In this document: positions 7,569 to 15,684 of the stretch, one piece after another
Layout of the letters: each line of letters opens with the position of its first letter
Numbering within the stretch: position 1 is the stretch's first letter
NCBI GenBank assembly: GCA_052144935.1
Contig: JBKQPR010000300.1
Span: 1 to 25,717 of the forward strand
DNA: 25,717 nucleotides
Origin: JOPF133 sp052144935
Lineage (GTDB): Bacteria > Acidobacteriota > Terriglobia > Bryobacterales > Bryobacteraceae
Direction: 5' to 3'
The notes under the pieces: model-generated
What the model was told of the DNA's origin: nothing
Database searches by the model: none
Seen by the model: the letters and a program-made list of their open reading frames with translations, nothing else
Position numbers and translations under genes: made by a program

Positions 7569-9158
7569 TCATATACTGGATTCGAGCTGTTCAACCGCTT
7601 TTTCTTCGCGCTCGAGGTACGACGTCGGACGGAGCGGTACCCTGCACTGAGCCGTGGATCTCCGCCATGCAACCAATTCTCCGGCGTGCTTTCTCTTTAT
7701 TGGAAAGCCCGTGCTGAGCTTTAGCGAGAATAAATCGAAGAATCTTCGCGGACCGATCCCGACGAACGGCTCGAATGAAACCTTATCGTTGCACCCGGCC
7801 CTCGGCTTTCGTCCCCATCCTCTCTCCTCGAGATCGATGGCGTCGTAATGCAATCGCAGAGCCAGGCTTTTCGGATACGGTTCGATATATACAACGCGAT
7901 CGATTCCCGCAGCTACAATGTGGCGGGTGCAGTTGTGACACGGAAACGTCGTTGTAAAAAGAGTTGCATCAACCGGGCTGGCGCCCAATCGTGCACACGC
8001 CAAAAGGGCATCCATCTCGGCGTGCACCGTACGCCCAAATTCGGTCAAATCAAAAAAAGAGGTATGTTTCAGGCGCTCCTTCGCCTCCTCCAAGCTCAGC
8101 GTGCTATCGAGAAGGGGGAGCATTTCGGCCAGGATCTCATCCTTGCGCCTCTCATTCGAATCAAAGCCCAGTTTGCAGTCGCGTTGATCACGCGGCCCCG
8201 GCCAGTACAGCCCACCCCCGTACGTTGGCACATCATTACACCCAACGGCGATCAAATCCCCACGGTCGCTTGCGATTGCGGCACCAACCTGCCGCGATAG
8301 GTCACCGGATCGTAACGATGCCGCATACGCGAAGAACATATGCTGCTCATCGGATACGGGAGTGTGATACGGACAACCGAACAATAGGTCAACGAACCTC
8401 GATATCTCATCTATATGCGCCGCCGAGTCCTGGCGAATGAAAACATCCGCAAGGCTGAATGTGTCCCTGGTCCGCTGTCCACAGGGATTGGCTTCATTCT
8501 GGTCTTTGGCGATCAGGTACCTCGCTTTCGCCTCGGCGATACCCTTGTGATTCTGCAAATAGGTTAAGCGCTCCTGCTCGGTTGCGTAAAGCCCGATCAG
8601 GTAAAACGCAGGCCCATAAATATCACGAAGCAGGGTTGCCTCTTCAGGACGCTTCAGGGATAGCAGTATGTAGGCCACCCGATTCCTAGGCGTTCGTCTG
8701 CTCCCAACCAGAGGCCGCCCCGCATTGATCCCGGCCACGGCGGCTAATGCTAAAAAATCTAGTCGCTTCGTGACCTCCCTGACCTTGTTCCCGGCATCCA
8801 TTCTCTTCTCGATTCGGTCCTCCTCCGGGCTCTCAGGCAAATCGAGGTCAAGTTTCAATTCCTTCACATAGAATTCGAGGAAGTCGCTCAGTCGTATCGC
8901 TTGAATTAGGTACCCGAATTGTTTCAGTTGATCCTCGAGTGCGGCCTGAATAGCTCCGGACTGAGCGCCCACAGGGTAGACAAAGGCGAACACGAGCTCG
9001 TCGGGTCGATCCGACGCGGGATAGACCGCCGGGTTTTGATGAGCCTCCTGCGCCGGTTCAACTTCAGCTCCGGTATTTGTCTGGGGGGATTCAGGTGTAC
9101 CGGTACTAGGTTCCCGGAGGTCTTCGCAGGGCACGACGATTACCATAACACGCAGCAT
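7569..9158 (-). CDS. avcD: AvcD-like anti-phage dCTP/dCMP deaminase
   Basis: A protein of about 529 aa with two domains. The N-terminal domain (about 54-280) looks like a nucleotide-kinase fold with a degenerate P-loop (FVYPVGAQSG near residues 59-68, no GK[ST]) followed by the ALEDQLKQFGY...IRLS segment typical of AvcD/anti-phage deaminases. The C-terminal domain (about 310-470) is a zinc-dependent cytidine/deoxycytidylate deaminase: VHAEMDA supplies His379 and catalytic Glu381, and FPCHNC supplies Cys407 and Cys410. Known members (AvcD of Vibrio, E. coli homologues) deaminate dCTP/dCMP on phage infection, depleting nucleotides. The frame opens at 9356, but the first 66 residues are arginine-rich and unlike the family. 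The ATG at 9158 gives the usual ~530 aa, though its GAGG is unusually close (2 bases). The locus has lower GC than its neighbours. Function is inferred from motifs; no free-standing dCMP deaminase has this N-domain. Confidence 0.85.
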   Translation of the reverse strand: MLRVMVIVVPCEDLREPSTGTPESPQTNTGAEVEPAQEAHQNPAVYPASDRPDELVFAFVYPVGAQSGAIQAALEDQLKQFGYLIQAIRLSDFLEFYVKELKLDLDLPESPEEDRIEKRMDAGNKVREVTKRLDFLALAAVAGINAGRPLVGSRRTPRNRVAYILLSLKRPEEATLLRDIYGPAFYLIGLYATEQERLTYLQNHKGIAEAKARYLIAKDQNEANPCGQRTRDTFSLADVFIRQDSAAHIDEISRFVDLLFGCPYHTPVSDEQHMFFAYAASLRSGDLSRQVGAAIASDRGDLIAVGCNDVPTYGGGLYWPGPRDQRDCKLGFDSNERRKDEILAEMLPLLDSTLSLEEAKERLKHTSFFDLTEFGRTVHAEMDALLACARLGASPVDATLFTTTFPCHNCTRHIVAAGIDRVVYIEPYPKSLALRLHYDAIDLEERGWGRKPRAGCNDKVSFEPFVGIGPRRFFDLFSLKLSTGFPIKRKHAGELVAWRRSTAQCRVPLRPTSYLEREEKAVEQLESSI

Positions 9159-9612
9159 TGCCTCAGAGGAATGAATTCCGAGAGACGCTTGTCCTGTGAT
9201 TAACCACTGTCGGAGATTGTTCCTGGTAGCCCGTCGAGGAAGAACACGGACGCTAATCGCGCTCACGCCCGCGTACGGCACTCCACTTGGCCGTATCGGT
9301 AAAATCCGGATAAGCGCTGACGGACCAGAACGGCGACTCGGCTGTGAGGAATGCACTTTGATCCCGCGAGGGCAATATGCGGCGAGCTATCTTAACGCCA
9401 ATGTCCGGGGTCGGGCACTCGGGCCGACGCCTCTGCCCGGAGTGCGCGCGCCACGGCAGCGAACTGCGGAGTCATGCTTGCGTTGGCGCTAACCCCACCG
9501 GCGATTCTCAATACCGGACACTTAAGCCGAACGCAATCCCTGCGGCAACCAATCATTTCAGTTACTTGCCCAGCCCCTCCAAACGGGCCTCCGCTTGCCC
9601 TATCTCAGGCAA
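9159..9612. other. Divergent intergenic region upstream of deaminase and permease
   Basis: About 450 bases without a credible gene; the +98 aa and antisense frames here have no recognisable content. It must carry the promoters of both divergent genes. In the Vibrio AvcID system a non-coding antitoxin RNA (AvcI) lies directly upstream of the deaminase gene, so this is where an equivalent RNA would be. I could not fold it or compare it, so no RNA is called. Confidence 0.4.
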
Positions 9613-12039
9613 ATGCTCACCCTTTTCAGGGATTTGCGCTACTCCCTGCGCAGCTTGCGCAGGATGCCAGGCTTCAGCATCGTGGCTCTGCTGGTGCTCG
9701 CGCTCGGCATCGGAGCGAACACGGCCATCTTCAGCGTCGTCAATTCGGTGGTGCTGCGTCCGTTGCCGTATCCCGGCGCCGATCGCCTGGCGCTGATCTG
9801 GGAGACCGATTTGAAGGATGGCATCCGGAGCGAAGGGCCGTCCGGGCCGAATTTCCTCGACTGGCAGGAGCAGAGCCGGTCCTTCGAGGAGATGGCGCTG
9901 CTCGAGGTCGGCACGGGAACGGTGACCGGTGGCGGCGAGCCCGAGCAGGTCACCGGTCTGCGCGTCACCACCAATTTCCTGTCGATGCTCGGCGCGCGAA
10001 CTGTTCTCGGACGCGGCTTTACGGCGGCTGAGGGCGCGGGCCAGGCGCGCTACCCCGTGGCCGTGCTCACCAATGGGTATTGGAAGCGGCGCTTCGGAGC
10101 GGACCCGGGCGTGATTGGAAGAACTTTTATGATGAATAGCGAGCCGTACTCCGTGATCGGCGTGCTCGCCGCGGATTTCTGGCAGCCGCTGCCCAGCGAC
10201 CTGTATGTGCCCTGGCCCGTCGCGCAACTGCGCGCCAAGAGCCGCGTGGACCACGATTTCGGCGTCATCGGCCGCCTCAAGCCGGGCGTCACCCTCGCGC
10301 AGGCGCAGGCCGAGTTGAGCACCATCGCCCGCCGCATCGATGCCCAGACGCCCAGGCTGGCAGGCTGGGATGTGGCTGTGGTGGGGATGCAACAGGCGCT
10401 CTTCGAATACATCCGGCCCGCGCTGCTGTTGCTCTTGGGAGCGGTGGGACTTCTGCTGCTGCTGGCCTGCGTGAACGTGGCCAGTCTGCTGCTGGCGCGG
10501 GTCACCGGCCAGCGCCAGGAAATGGCGATTCGGGCGGCCTTGGGCGCGCGGCGCGGCCGTCTGATCGCGCAGATCCTCAGCGAGAGCCTGCTGCTGAGCC
10601 TCATGGGCGGCGCGCTGGGAGTCCTCTTCGCCCTTTGGGGCGTCGACATTCTGAACGCGGTCCTGCCAGGCACGCTGCCCATGGCGGAGGCCGGCGCCGA
10701 GATCGTGCGGCCGGCCATCAGCGTGGATGGCCGCGCGCTGCTCTTCGCGCTGGCGATTTCCACCGGGGCCGCGCTGATTTTCGGCCTGATTCCCGCGCTG
10801 TATGTCGCCCGATCCAGCGTGAACGACGCCTTGAAGGCCGGCGGCCGCACGTCTTCCGGATCGCCTGGCCGCGCTGGAGTGTGGGGTTTGCTGGTGGCTG
10901 GGGAGGTGGCTCTGGCCAGCATGCTGCTGATCGGCGCCGGACTCGCCATGCGGAGCTTCGTGAATCTGCAACACGTGAATCCGGGCATACGGCCCGATCA
11001 TGTCCTGACATTTCGCATGCGGCTGCCCACCGACAATCTTTACAAGGGCGATCGCGAACAAGCCGCCTTCTACCGGCGCGTCATCGACCAGGTGGAACAC
11101 ATCCCCGGCATCCAATCCGCCGGTCTTACCGATGTGCTTCCGCTCGGGCAGCAAAACGACCGCGAGTACTTCACCATCGAAAATCGCCCCTTGCCGCCGG
11201 GACAGATGCTGGTGGCCGACTTTCGGCGCGTCAGCCCGCGGTATTTCAGCACCATGGGAATCGCCCTGCTGCGCGGGAGACTGCTTTCCGATCGCGATGT
11301 CCGCGACGCCCCCATGGTGATCCTGATCGACGAAACCCTGGCGCGGCAGTATTGGCCCAACGAGAATCCCATCGGCCGGCGCATGCTCCTGTGGGGCGAG
11401 TTCCGGGAAGTCGTGGGAATCGTGAGCCAGGTGCATCATTATGGCTTGGAAAACCAGCCCGAGCCTACCATCTACGCGCCCTACGACCAGATGCCCAACA
11501 AGGCTATGGCGCTGGCCGTGCGCACGACCATGGAGACGGCGGCCGTGGTGAACGCCGTAAAGCAGGCCGTGTGGTCGGTGGATCGGGGCCAGCCGGTGTT
11601 TCAGATCCGCAGCATGGCCGAGTACCTCGCGCTGGCCGGCACCGCGCCGCGCATTTCGACCGTGCTGCTGGCGGTTTTCGCGGGTATCTCGATGCTGTTG
11701 GCGGCGCTCGGAATTCATGGAGTGGTTTCCTACGGCGTCGCCCGGCGGACCCGCGAATTCGGACTCCGCATGGCGCTTGGCTCTACGCCCGGGCAACTCG
11801 AGAGGCTGGTCATCCGGAGCGGCATCCGGACGGCTCTGATCGGTCTGGCGGCCGGGATGGCCGGCGCCGCCGCGCTGGCGTCGGCCCTGCGGGCGCTGCT
11901 CTACGGCGTCGCGCCGCTCGATCCCGCCGTGATGGCGGGAGTCGCCGCGCTGCTTCTTACGGTGGCGCTGATCGCGAACTACGTCCCGGCAAGGCGCGCG
12001 GCGCGCATCGATCCGATGCAGGCGCTGCACCACGAGTAG
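9613..12039 (+). CDS. ADOP family ABC transporter permease (MacB/FtsX type)
   Basis: An 808-aa inner-membrane protein of the 'acidobacterial duplicated orphan permease' type. The opening FRDLRYSLRSLRRMPGFS, then ALGIGANTAIFSVVNSVVLRPLPYP, is diagnostic: a leader of about 20 residues, TM1 and a MacB_PCD periplasmic domain (about 45-260). An FtsX-type membrane block follows (about 270-410, with LLLLLACVNVASLLLARV and a second copy of the RQEMAIRAALGA motif). A second periplasmic domain (about 430-670) and a second FtsX block (about 680-805, with TREFGLRMALGSTP) complete the duplicated design. No ABC ATPase gene is adjacent, as is usual for the family, so the energy source and cargo are unknown. 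ATG at 9613 with AGG about 6 bases upstream is preferred to the TTG at 9595. Confidence 0.92.
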   Translation: MLTLFRDLRYSLRSLRRMPGFSIVALLVLALGIGANTAIFSVVNSVVLRPLPYPGADRLALIWETDLKDGIRSEGPSGPNFLDWQEQSRSFEEMALLEVGTGTVTGGGEPEQVTGLRVTTNFLSMLGARTVLGRGFTAAEGAGQARYPVAVLTNGYWKRRFGADPGVIGRTFMMNSEPYSVIGVLAADFWQPLPSDLYVPWPVAQLRAKSRVDHDFGVIGRLKPGVTLAQAQAELSTIARRIDAQTPRLAGWDVAVVGMQQALFEYIRPALLLLLGAVGLLLLLACVNVASLLLARVTGQRQEMAIRAALGARRGRLIAQILSESLLLSLMGGALGVLFALWGVDILNAVLPGTLPMAEAGAEIVRPAISVDGRALLFALAISTGAALIFGLIPALYVARSSVNDALKAGGRTSSGSPGRAGVWGLLVAGEVALASMLLIGAGLAMRSFVNLQHVNPGIRPDHVLTFRMRLPTDNLYKGDREQAAFYRRVIDQVEHIPGIQSAGLTDVLPLGQQNDREYFTIENRPLPPGQMLVADFRRVSPRYFSTMGIALLRGRLLSDRDVRDAPMVILIDETLARQYWPNENPIGRRMLLWGEFREVVGIVSQVHHYGLENQPEPTIYAPYDQMPNKAMALAVRTTMETAAVVNAVKQAVWSVDRGQPVFQIRSMAEYLALAGTAPRISTVLLAVFAGISMLLAALGIHGVVSYGVARRTREFGLRMALGSTPGQLERLVIRSGIRTALIGLAAGMAGAAALASALRALLYGVAPLDPAVMAGVAALLLTVALIANYVPARRAARIDPMQALHHE

Positions 12040-12701
12040 CCGGAGCCGCTCGCCGCGCCGAACGCGGGCGCGCCCTTGCCTGCTGCGCGCCGTTCCGGCC
12101 ATACAATTCCGCGATGGGCGGTCCGCGGGAATATTGCACGGTCTTCCGGGGACGACAAAACCCAAACACCAAGACGCGGCCCTCAAGAAGGGTTAACAGG
12201 CTGCTCCATATATGGGCCCGGCTCCGATGCGCTTTCAGAGCCGGGCCCATAGGGCACTCCGCGGGGGGCGGTTGCCGGCGATTGCACCGGTTATTTCGCG
12301 ATGGGCCCTAAAATCGCTCGACAGGCCCATCGCCTTCTCCGCCGCCTGCTTCTCACCCGGGATGGCGAATTGCGCCACCTTGGAAGCCTCTTCATGAAAC
12401 GGCGCGTGGAGCCGTTTCAGCGAGCGGTATTGTTTGCTTCTCATGGGCCGACAGTTCCGAGCCGTACAGCCGTTTCCCGCACTGGCACCGATTGTCCGCC
12501 TTTAATGCTTTTGAAAGCCGCGCTAACCGAGATCGAGCCGAGGGGGGAGCGGCGGAAGAAAGGTCGGCTGGCAAGCTCAGCAAGCGGCAAGCTCGCAAGT
12601 GGCCGGCATGCGCGAGTCGCACGGCTGGGGCACACGGACGACCCGTCGGCTGCCGGCGAACTGGGGAGGCGGTTCTCCCGGGTTATCGGATCGCATTCCG
12701 T
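12040..12701. other. Convergent intergenic region without a convincing gene
   Basis: Some 660 bases between the permease and the UDG gene. Short frames exist on both strands (for example minus 12444-12235) but none has recognisable content. It holds a perfect 14-bp inverted repeat (12211-12251) and, near 12570-12600, a run of GCAAGC/GGCAAGCTC words. The 3' ends of two convergent transcripts probably fall here. Degraded coding sequence is possible. Confidence 0.4.
12211..12251. repeat. Perfect 14-bp inverted repeat (possible terminator)
   Basis: TATGGGCCCGGCTC at 12211-12224 is exactly complemented by 12238-12251, with a 13-base loop. A further GGGCCCTA occurs near 12304. There is no T-tract on either side, so it would be a factor-independent terminator only by a non-canonical route. 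Its place between convergent genes suits transcript ending. Confidence 0.45.
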
Positions 12702-13451
12702 TCAATCGTAGACCGCGTGCAGGACCTTCTTCAGGTCCTCCCAGGCCTCGCGCTTGGCGGCCTGGCTGTAGCCGCGCAGCAGGAAAGACGGGTGGTAAGT
12801 CACCATAACCGGGATATCCCGCCACTGGAACCACTTACCGCGCATCTTAGTAACTCCTTCTTTGTGGCCGGTGAGCGCCCGCGCGGCGGTGCCCCCCAGC
12901 GCGCAGATGGCCTTGGGGCGGATGGCGTTCAACTGGCGGTAGAGGAACTGGCCGCAGGTCTCCATCTCGTCGGGCTCGGGCGTGCGGTTGTCCGGCGGGC
13001 GGCATTTCACCACATTGCAGATGTACACATCTTCGCGCCGCAGCTCGATGCCCTCCTTCCGGGCGGTGCCCTCGATCATCTGGGTGAGCAATTGGCCGGC
13101 GCGTCCCACGAACGGGATGCCCTGCGCATCTTCGTCCTGGCCGGGACCCTCGCCCACGAAAACCAGCGGCGAACGCTCGTTGCCCACCCCGAAGACGATT
13201 TTGGTGCGGCCCTCGTGCAAGCGGCAGCGGCGGCAATCGCCCATGTCGGTGAGAATCTGGAAAAGGGTTTCGCCGGAGGGTTCGAGCGGAGCCAGCAGTG
13301 AAGGGACGGATACGGGCGGCGGCATGGTCTGCTCCAATTCCGGGGCCGGCGGCGCCTGCGATTGTGGGGGTGAGGCAGGCTGCTTATAGAGCGTCCGAAT
13401 GCCCAGATCGCGATAATATTCCAGATACTGGCGCAGCGTTTCAGTGTCCAT
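12702..13451 (-). CDS. Family 4 uracil-DNA glycosylase (Fe-S type)
   Basis: A 249-aa DNA repair enzyme that removes uracil from DNA. Residues 1-60 are an extra proline-rich N-terminal tail, including the coiled start MDTETLRQYLEYYRDLGI often seen in this subfamily. The catalytic domain carries the four iron-sulfur cysteines: Cys73 and Cys76 (GDCRRCRL), Cys150 (NVVKCRPP) and Cys166 (METCGQF). It also has motif A (GEGPGQDEDAQG, about 100-111) and motif B (HPSFLLRG, about 220-227). This is the pattern of thermophile-type UDGa/family 4 rather than Ung. The ATG overlaps the end of coaBC by 11 bases, so the gene is translationally linked to it and is the last gene of the leftward run. Confidence 0.93.
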   Translation of the reverse strand: MDTETLRQYLEYYRDLGIRTLYKQPASPPQSQAPPAPELEQTMPPPVSVPSLLAPLEPSGETLFQILTDMGDCRRCRLHEGRTKIVFGVGNERSPLVFVGEGPGQDEDAQGIPFVGRAGQLLTQMIEGTARKEGIELRREDVYICNVVKCRPPDNRTPEPDEMETCGQFLYRQLNAIRPKAICALGGTAARALTGHKEGVTKMRGKWFQWRDIPVMVTYHPSFLLRGYSQAAKREAWEDLKKVLHAVYD

Positions 13452-14640
13452 GTTCGGCGTGCAGGGCCAGGCGCAGCTTCAGCACTTCGTCGAAAATGCG
13501 GTCGGCGATCTCGCGTTTGGGGGCGCGCGGCAAGGGGATGGACTCGCCGGTGCGCAACACCAGCACCACCTCGTTCTGGTCGGATTCGAAACCCACGTCC
13601 GCGCCGCCCACCAGGTTGGCCACCACCATATCGCAGTTCTTGGATTCCAGCTTGCGGCGGGCCTCTTGCAGCAGATTCTGGGTTTCGGCGGCGAAACCCA
13701 CCAGCAGCCGGTCGCCCTTCTTGCGGCCGATCTCGGCCAGGATATCGGGCGTCGGGTCAAGCTCCAAAGAAACCCGCGCGGCGGTCTTTTTTACCTTCTG
13801 GTCGGGAACCTTGCTGAGATGGAAATCGGCCACCGCAGCCGCTTTGATCACCATGCCCGCTGCGGGAAGCTGTTCCATCACGCGGTCGCGCATTTCGAGA
13901 GCCGTACGCACCTGGATCGACTCGACGCCTCGCGGCGCGGCCAGATGGACCGGGCCGGAGACCAGGATCACGCGGGCGCCCCGCGCCGCGGCAGCCTCGG
14001 CCAGGGCGTAGCCCATCTTGCCGCTGGAGCGATTGGAGATGTAGCGCACGGGGTCGAGCGGCTCCTGGGTGGGGCCGGCGGTGATCAGTACGGTCTCGCC
14101 TTCCAGATCGGTGCGGCGGCGCAACTCGCGGGCGATCGCGGCGGCGATGGTTTCGGGATCGGCCAGGCGGCCCGGACCGGTCATGCCGCAAGCCAGGTAG
14201 CCGCTGGCCGGCTCCACGATGCGGTGGCCCCGCCGGCTGAGCGTCTCGAGGTTGGCCTGGGTGGCCGGATGTTGCCACATATTCACGTTCATGGCCGGCG
14301 CAAGCACCACCGGGCCGGTGAAGGCCAGATAGAGGGTGGTCAGGAAATCGCCGGCCAGGCCGTGCGCCAGCTTGGCGATCAGGTCGGCGGTAGCGGGCGC
14401 GATGGCCAGCAGGTCGTGCTCCTGGGCCACCGAAATGTGCTCGATGGCGGCTTCGATGGCGAATAGGTCGGTGAGGGTCTTTCGGCCGGTGAGCGCGGCA
14501 AAGGTCATGGGCGTGACGAATTCCTGGGCCGCCGCGGTCATCACCACCTGCACGGCATGGTCCTGCTCCATCAGCAGGCGCGCCAGTTCCGCCGCCTTAT
14601 ACGCGGCGATGCCGCCTCCGACACCTAAAAGGATACGCAT
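13441..14640 (-). CDS. coaBC: Bifunctional CoaBC, pantothenate-to-CoA pathway
   Basis: A 399-aa flavoprotein that joins cysteine to 4'-phosphopantothenate (CoaB) and then decarboxylates the product (CoaC) to 4'-phosphopantetheine. The N-terminal CoaC domain (1-175) has the FMN-binding opening GVGGGIAAYKAAEL, catalytic His68 in IEHIS, the PAMNVNMW substrate motif (115-122) and Cys151 in YLACGMTGPGR. The CoaB domain (about 183-399) has TAGPTQEPLDPVRYISNRSS and GKMG for nucleotide binding, plus FAAET. Length is normal for the family. It is preceded by a 150-base gap with a 29-bp stem-loop repeat after rpoZ, and overlaps the UDG gene at its end. The rpoZ-coaBC order is common among bacteria. Confidence 0.97.
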   Translation of the reverse strand: MRILLGVGGGIAAYKAAELARLLMEQDHAVQVVMTAAAQEFVTPMTFAALTGRKTLTDLFAIEAAIEHISVAQEHDLLAIAPATADLIAKLAHGLAGDFLTTLYLAFTGPVVLAPAMNVNMWQHPATQANLETLSRRGHRIVEPASGYLACGMTGPGRLADPETIAAAIARELRRRTDLEGETVLITAGPTQEPLDPVRYISNRSSGKMGYALAEAAAARGARVILVSGPVHLAAPRGVESIQVRTALEMRDRVMEQLPAAGMVIKAAAVADFHLSKVPDQKVKKTAARVSLELDPTPDILAEIGRKKGDRLLVGFAAETQNLLQEARRKLESKNCDMVVANLVGGADVGFESDQNEVVLVLRTGESIPLPRAPKREIADRIFDEVLKLRLALHAEHGH

Positions 14641-14686
14641 GGCTCGATATGGCCCGCACGGTGCCCAACCGTCTCGGGGCCTGGCG

Positions 14687-14757
14687 GCAACCGCTTCCTG
14701 AGGGTCGCGGCTCGGTGCGCAATCGTTTCCGAGCCGCGACCGTCAGGGAGCGGTTGC
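14687..14757. repeat. Long palindromic repeat (REP-like), 29-bp arms
   Basis: Arms 14687-14715 and 14729-14757 are complementary at 27 of 29 positions around a 13-base loop. The arm core is TCGCGGCTCGG and the arm ends are GCAACCGC/GCGGTTGC. It lies between rpoZ and coaBC inside the leftward run. From memory, the core word CGGTCGCGGCTCGG is common between genes in Solibacter-like genomes, which suggests a dispersed family. Confidence 0.75.
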
Positions 14758-14790
14758 ATTCCCAGGACCCGTAAGGCACCCGGCCGATCC

Positions 14791-15039
14791 CTAGATGCCC
14801 GGCTCGATGGGCAGTTCCTCGGGGGCCTGGCCCGTCAGACTGTACTTCACCAGACCGCGCCGCACCTCTTCGATGGCGATCACGGTGGGCTTCTTGGACG
14901 ATGTGGGCAGCACCGGCCGCGCCCCACCCTGCAATTGGCGGGCGCGTTTGGCGGCTACGATGATGAAGCGGTAGGTACTTTGGTCGGGGTCGTCGGGAAT
15001 GGTGCAGTGCGCGTTATTGCGGGGAGCTTTGTCGCCCAT
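14791..15039 (-). CDS. rpoZ: RNA polymerase omega subunit
   Basis: An 82-aa omega subunit that helps assemble and stabilise the beta' subunit of RNA polymerase. Recognisable parts are STYRFIIVAAKRARQLQGG, the central helix of the family (the usual 'A-x-x-R-A-R-Q-L' motif), then KPTVIAIEEVRRGLVKY. The ATG at 15039 is chosen over the frame's earlier start at 15126 because it has GAAAGG about 10 bases upstream and because the earlier start would overlap gmk deeply. It lies 14 bases after gmk, the common gmk-rpoZ order. Confidence 0.93.
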   Translation of the reverse strand: MGDKAPRNNAHCTIPDDPDQSTYRFIIVAAKRARQLQGGARPVLPTSSKKPTVIAIEEVRRGLVKYSLTGQAPEELPIEPGI

Positions 15040-15053
15040 AATTTCGATACCTT

Positions 15054-15662
15054 TCAAACTTGAAATGTCTCCAGAATCGGCCGGATCTGGTCCTCGATGC
15101 GGGTTCGCCGCACCCGTTCGGCGCACACGATGGCGCTCAGAACGGAATCGGATTGCGCCAGGTCGCGGTTGATCAACACGTAATCGTAAGCTTCGTAATT
15201 GCCGATTTCCTCAGCCGCACCCCGAAGGCGCCTGGCGATCACTTCGTCACGATCCTCGCCCCGCGCGCGGAGCCTCTGTTCCAGAATCTGACGTGAAGGA
15301 GCCAGGATAAATACGGTAACCGCCTCGGGGATCTGACCCTTCAATTGTCTCGCACCTTGTACGTCGATGTCGAGTACCAGGTCTTTGCCCTGGGCGCGGG
15401 CGGATTCCAGGATGCCGCGATGGGTTCCGTAATAGTTGCCGAACACGCAAGCCCATTCCAGAAACTCGCCGCGGGCGATCATGCGCTCGAACTCCTCGCG
15501 CGAGACGAAGTGGTAATCCTTGCCATCGACCTCAGCGCCGCGCGGCAGGCGGCTGGTATAGGAGACCGAGAAGGTGATATCGGGAAAGTGGCTCAGCAGC
15601 CGCCCCACCAGCGTGGACTTCCCCGAACCGGAGGGTGCGGAGACGATGAAGACGGTGGTCAT
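15054..15662 (-). CDS. gmk: Guanylate kinase
   Basis: A 202-aa enzyme converting GMP plus ATP to GDP and ADP, needed for GTP supply and nucleotide salvage. The P-loop SAPSGSGKST is at residues 8-17. The GMP-binding segment is SVSYTSRLPRGAEVDGKDYHFVS (about 33-55), followed by GEFLEWACVFGNYYGT and LDIDVQGARQLK, all diagnostic. Length is typical. The start ATG at 15662 lies just after a long palindromic repeat that separates it from yicC. It is followed closely by rpoZ. Confidence 0.97.
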   Translation of the reverse strand: MTTVFIVSAPSGSGKSTLVGRLLSHFPDITFSVSYTSRLPRGAEVDGKDYHFVSREEFERMIARGEFLEWACVFGNYYGTHRGILESARAQGKDLVLDIDVQGARQLKGQIPEAVTVFILAPSRQILEQRLRARGEDRDEVIARRLRGAAEEIGNYEAYDYVLINRDLAQSDSVLSAIVCAERVRRTRIEDQIRPILETFQV

Positions 15663-15684
15663 AAAGACTGGGCAGCCCCGCCAC

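Noticed and set aside
9159..9356. 66-residue N-terminal extension of the deaminase
   Set aside because: The residues are arginine-rich without similarity to the family, and the ATG at 9158 gives the normal length of about 530 aa. The choice is not certain.
9562..12186. 874-aa minus-strand frame opposite the ADOP permease
   Set aside because: The plus strand is diagnostic for ADOP; the antisense product has no membrane or catalytic pattern and is histidine/arginine-rich.
12235..12444. 69-aa minus-strand frame in the convergent gap
   Set aside because: It starts without a ribosome site, crosses the inverted repeat and has no recognised content. A degraded gene remains possible.
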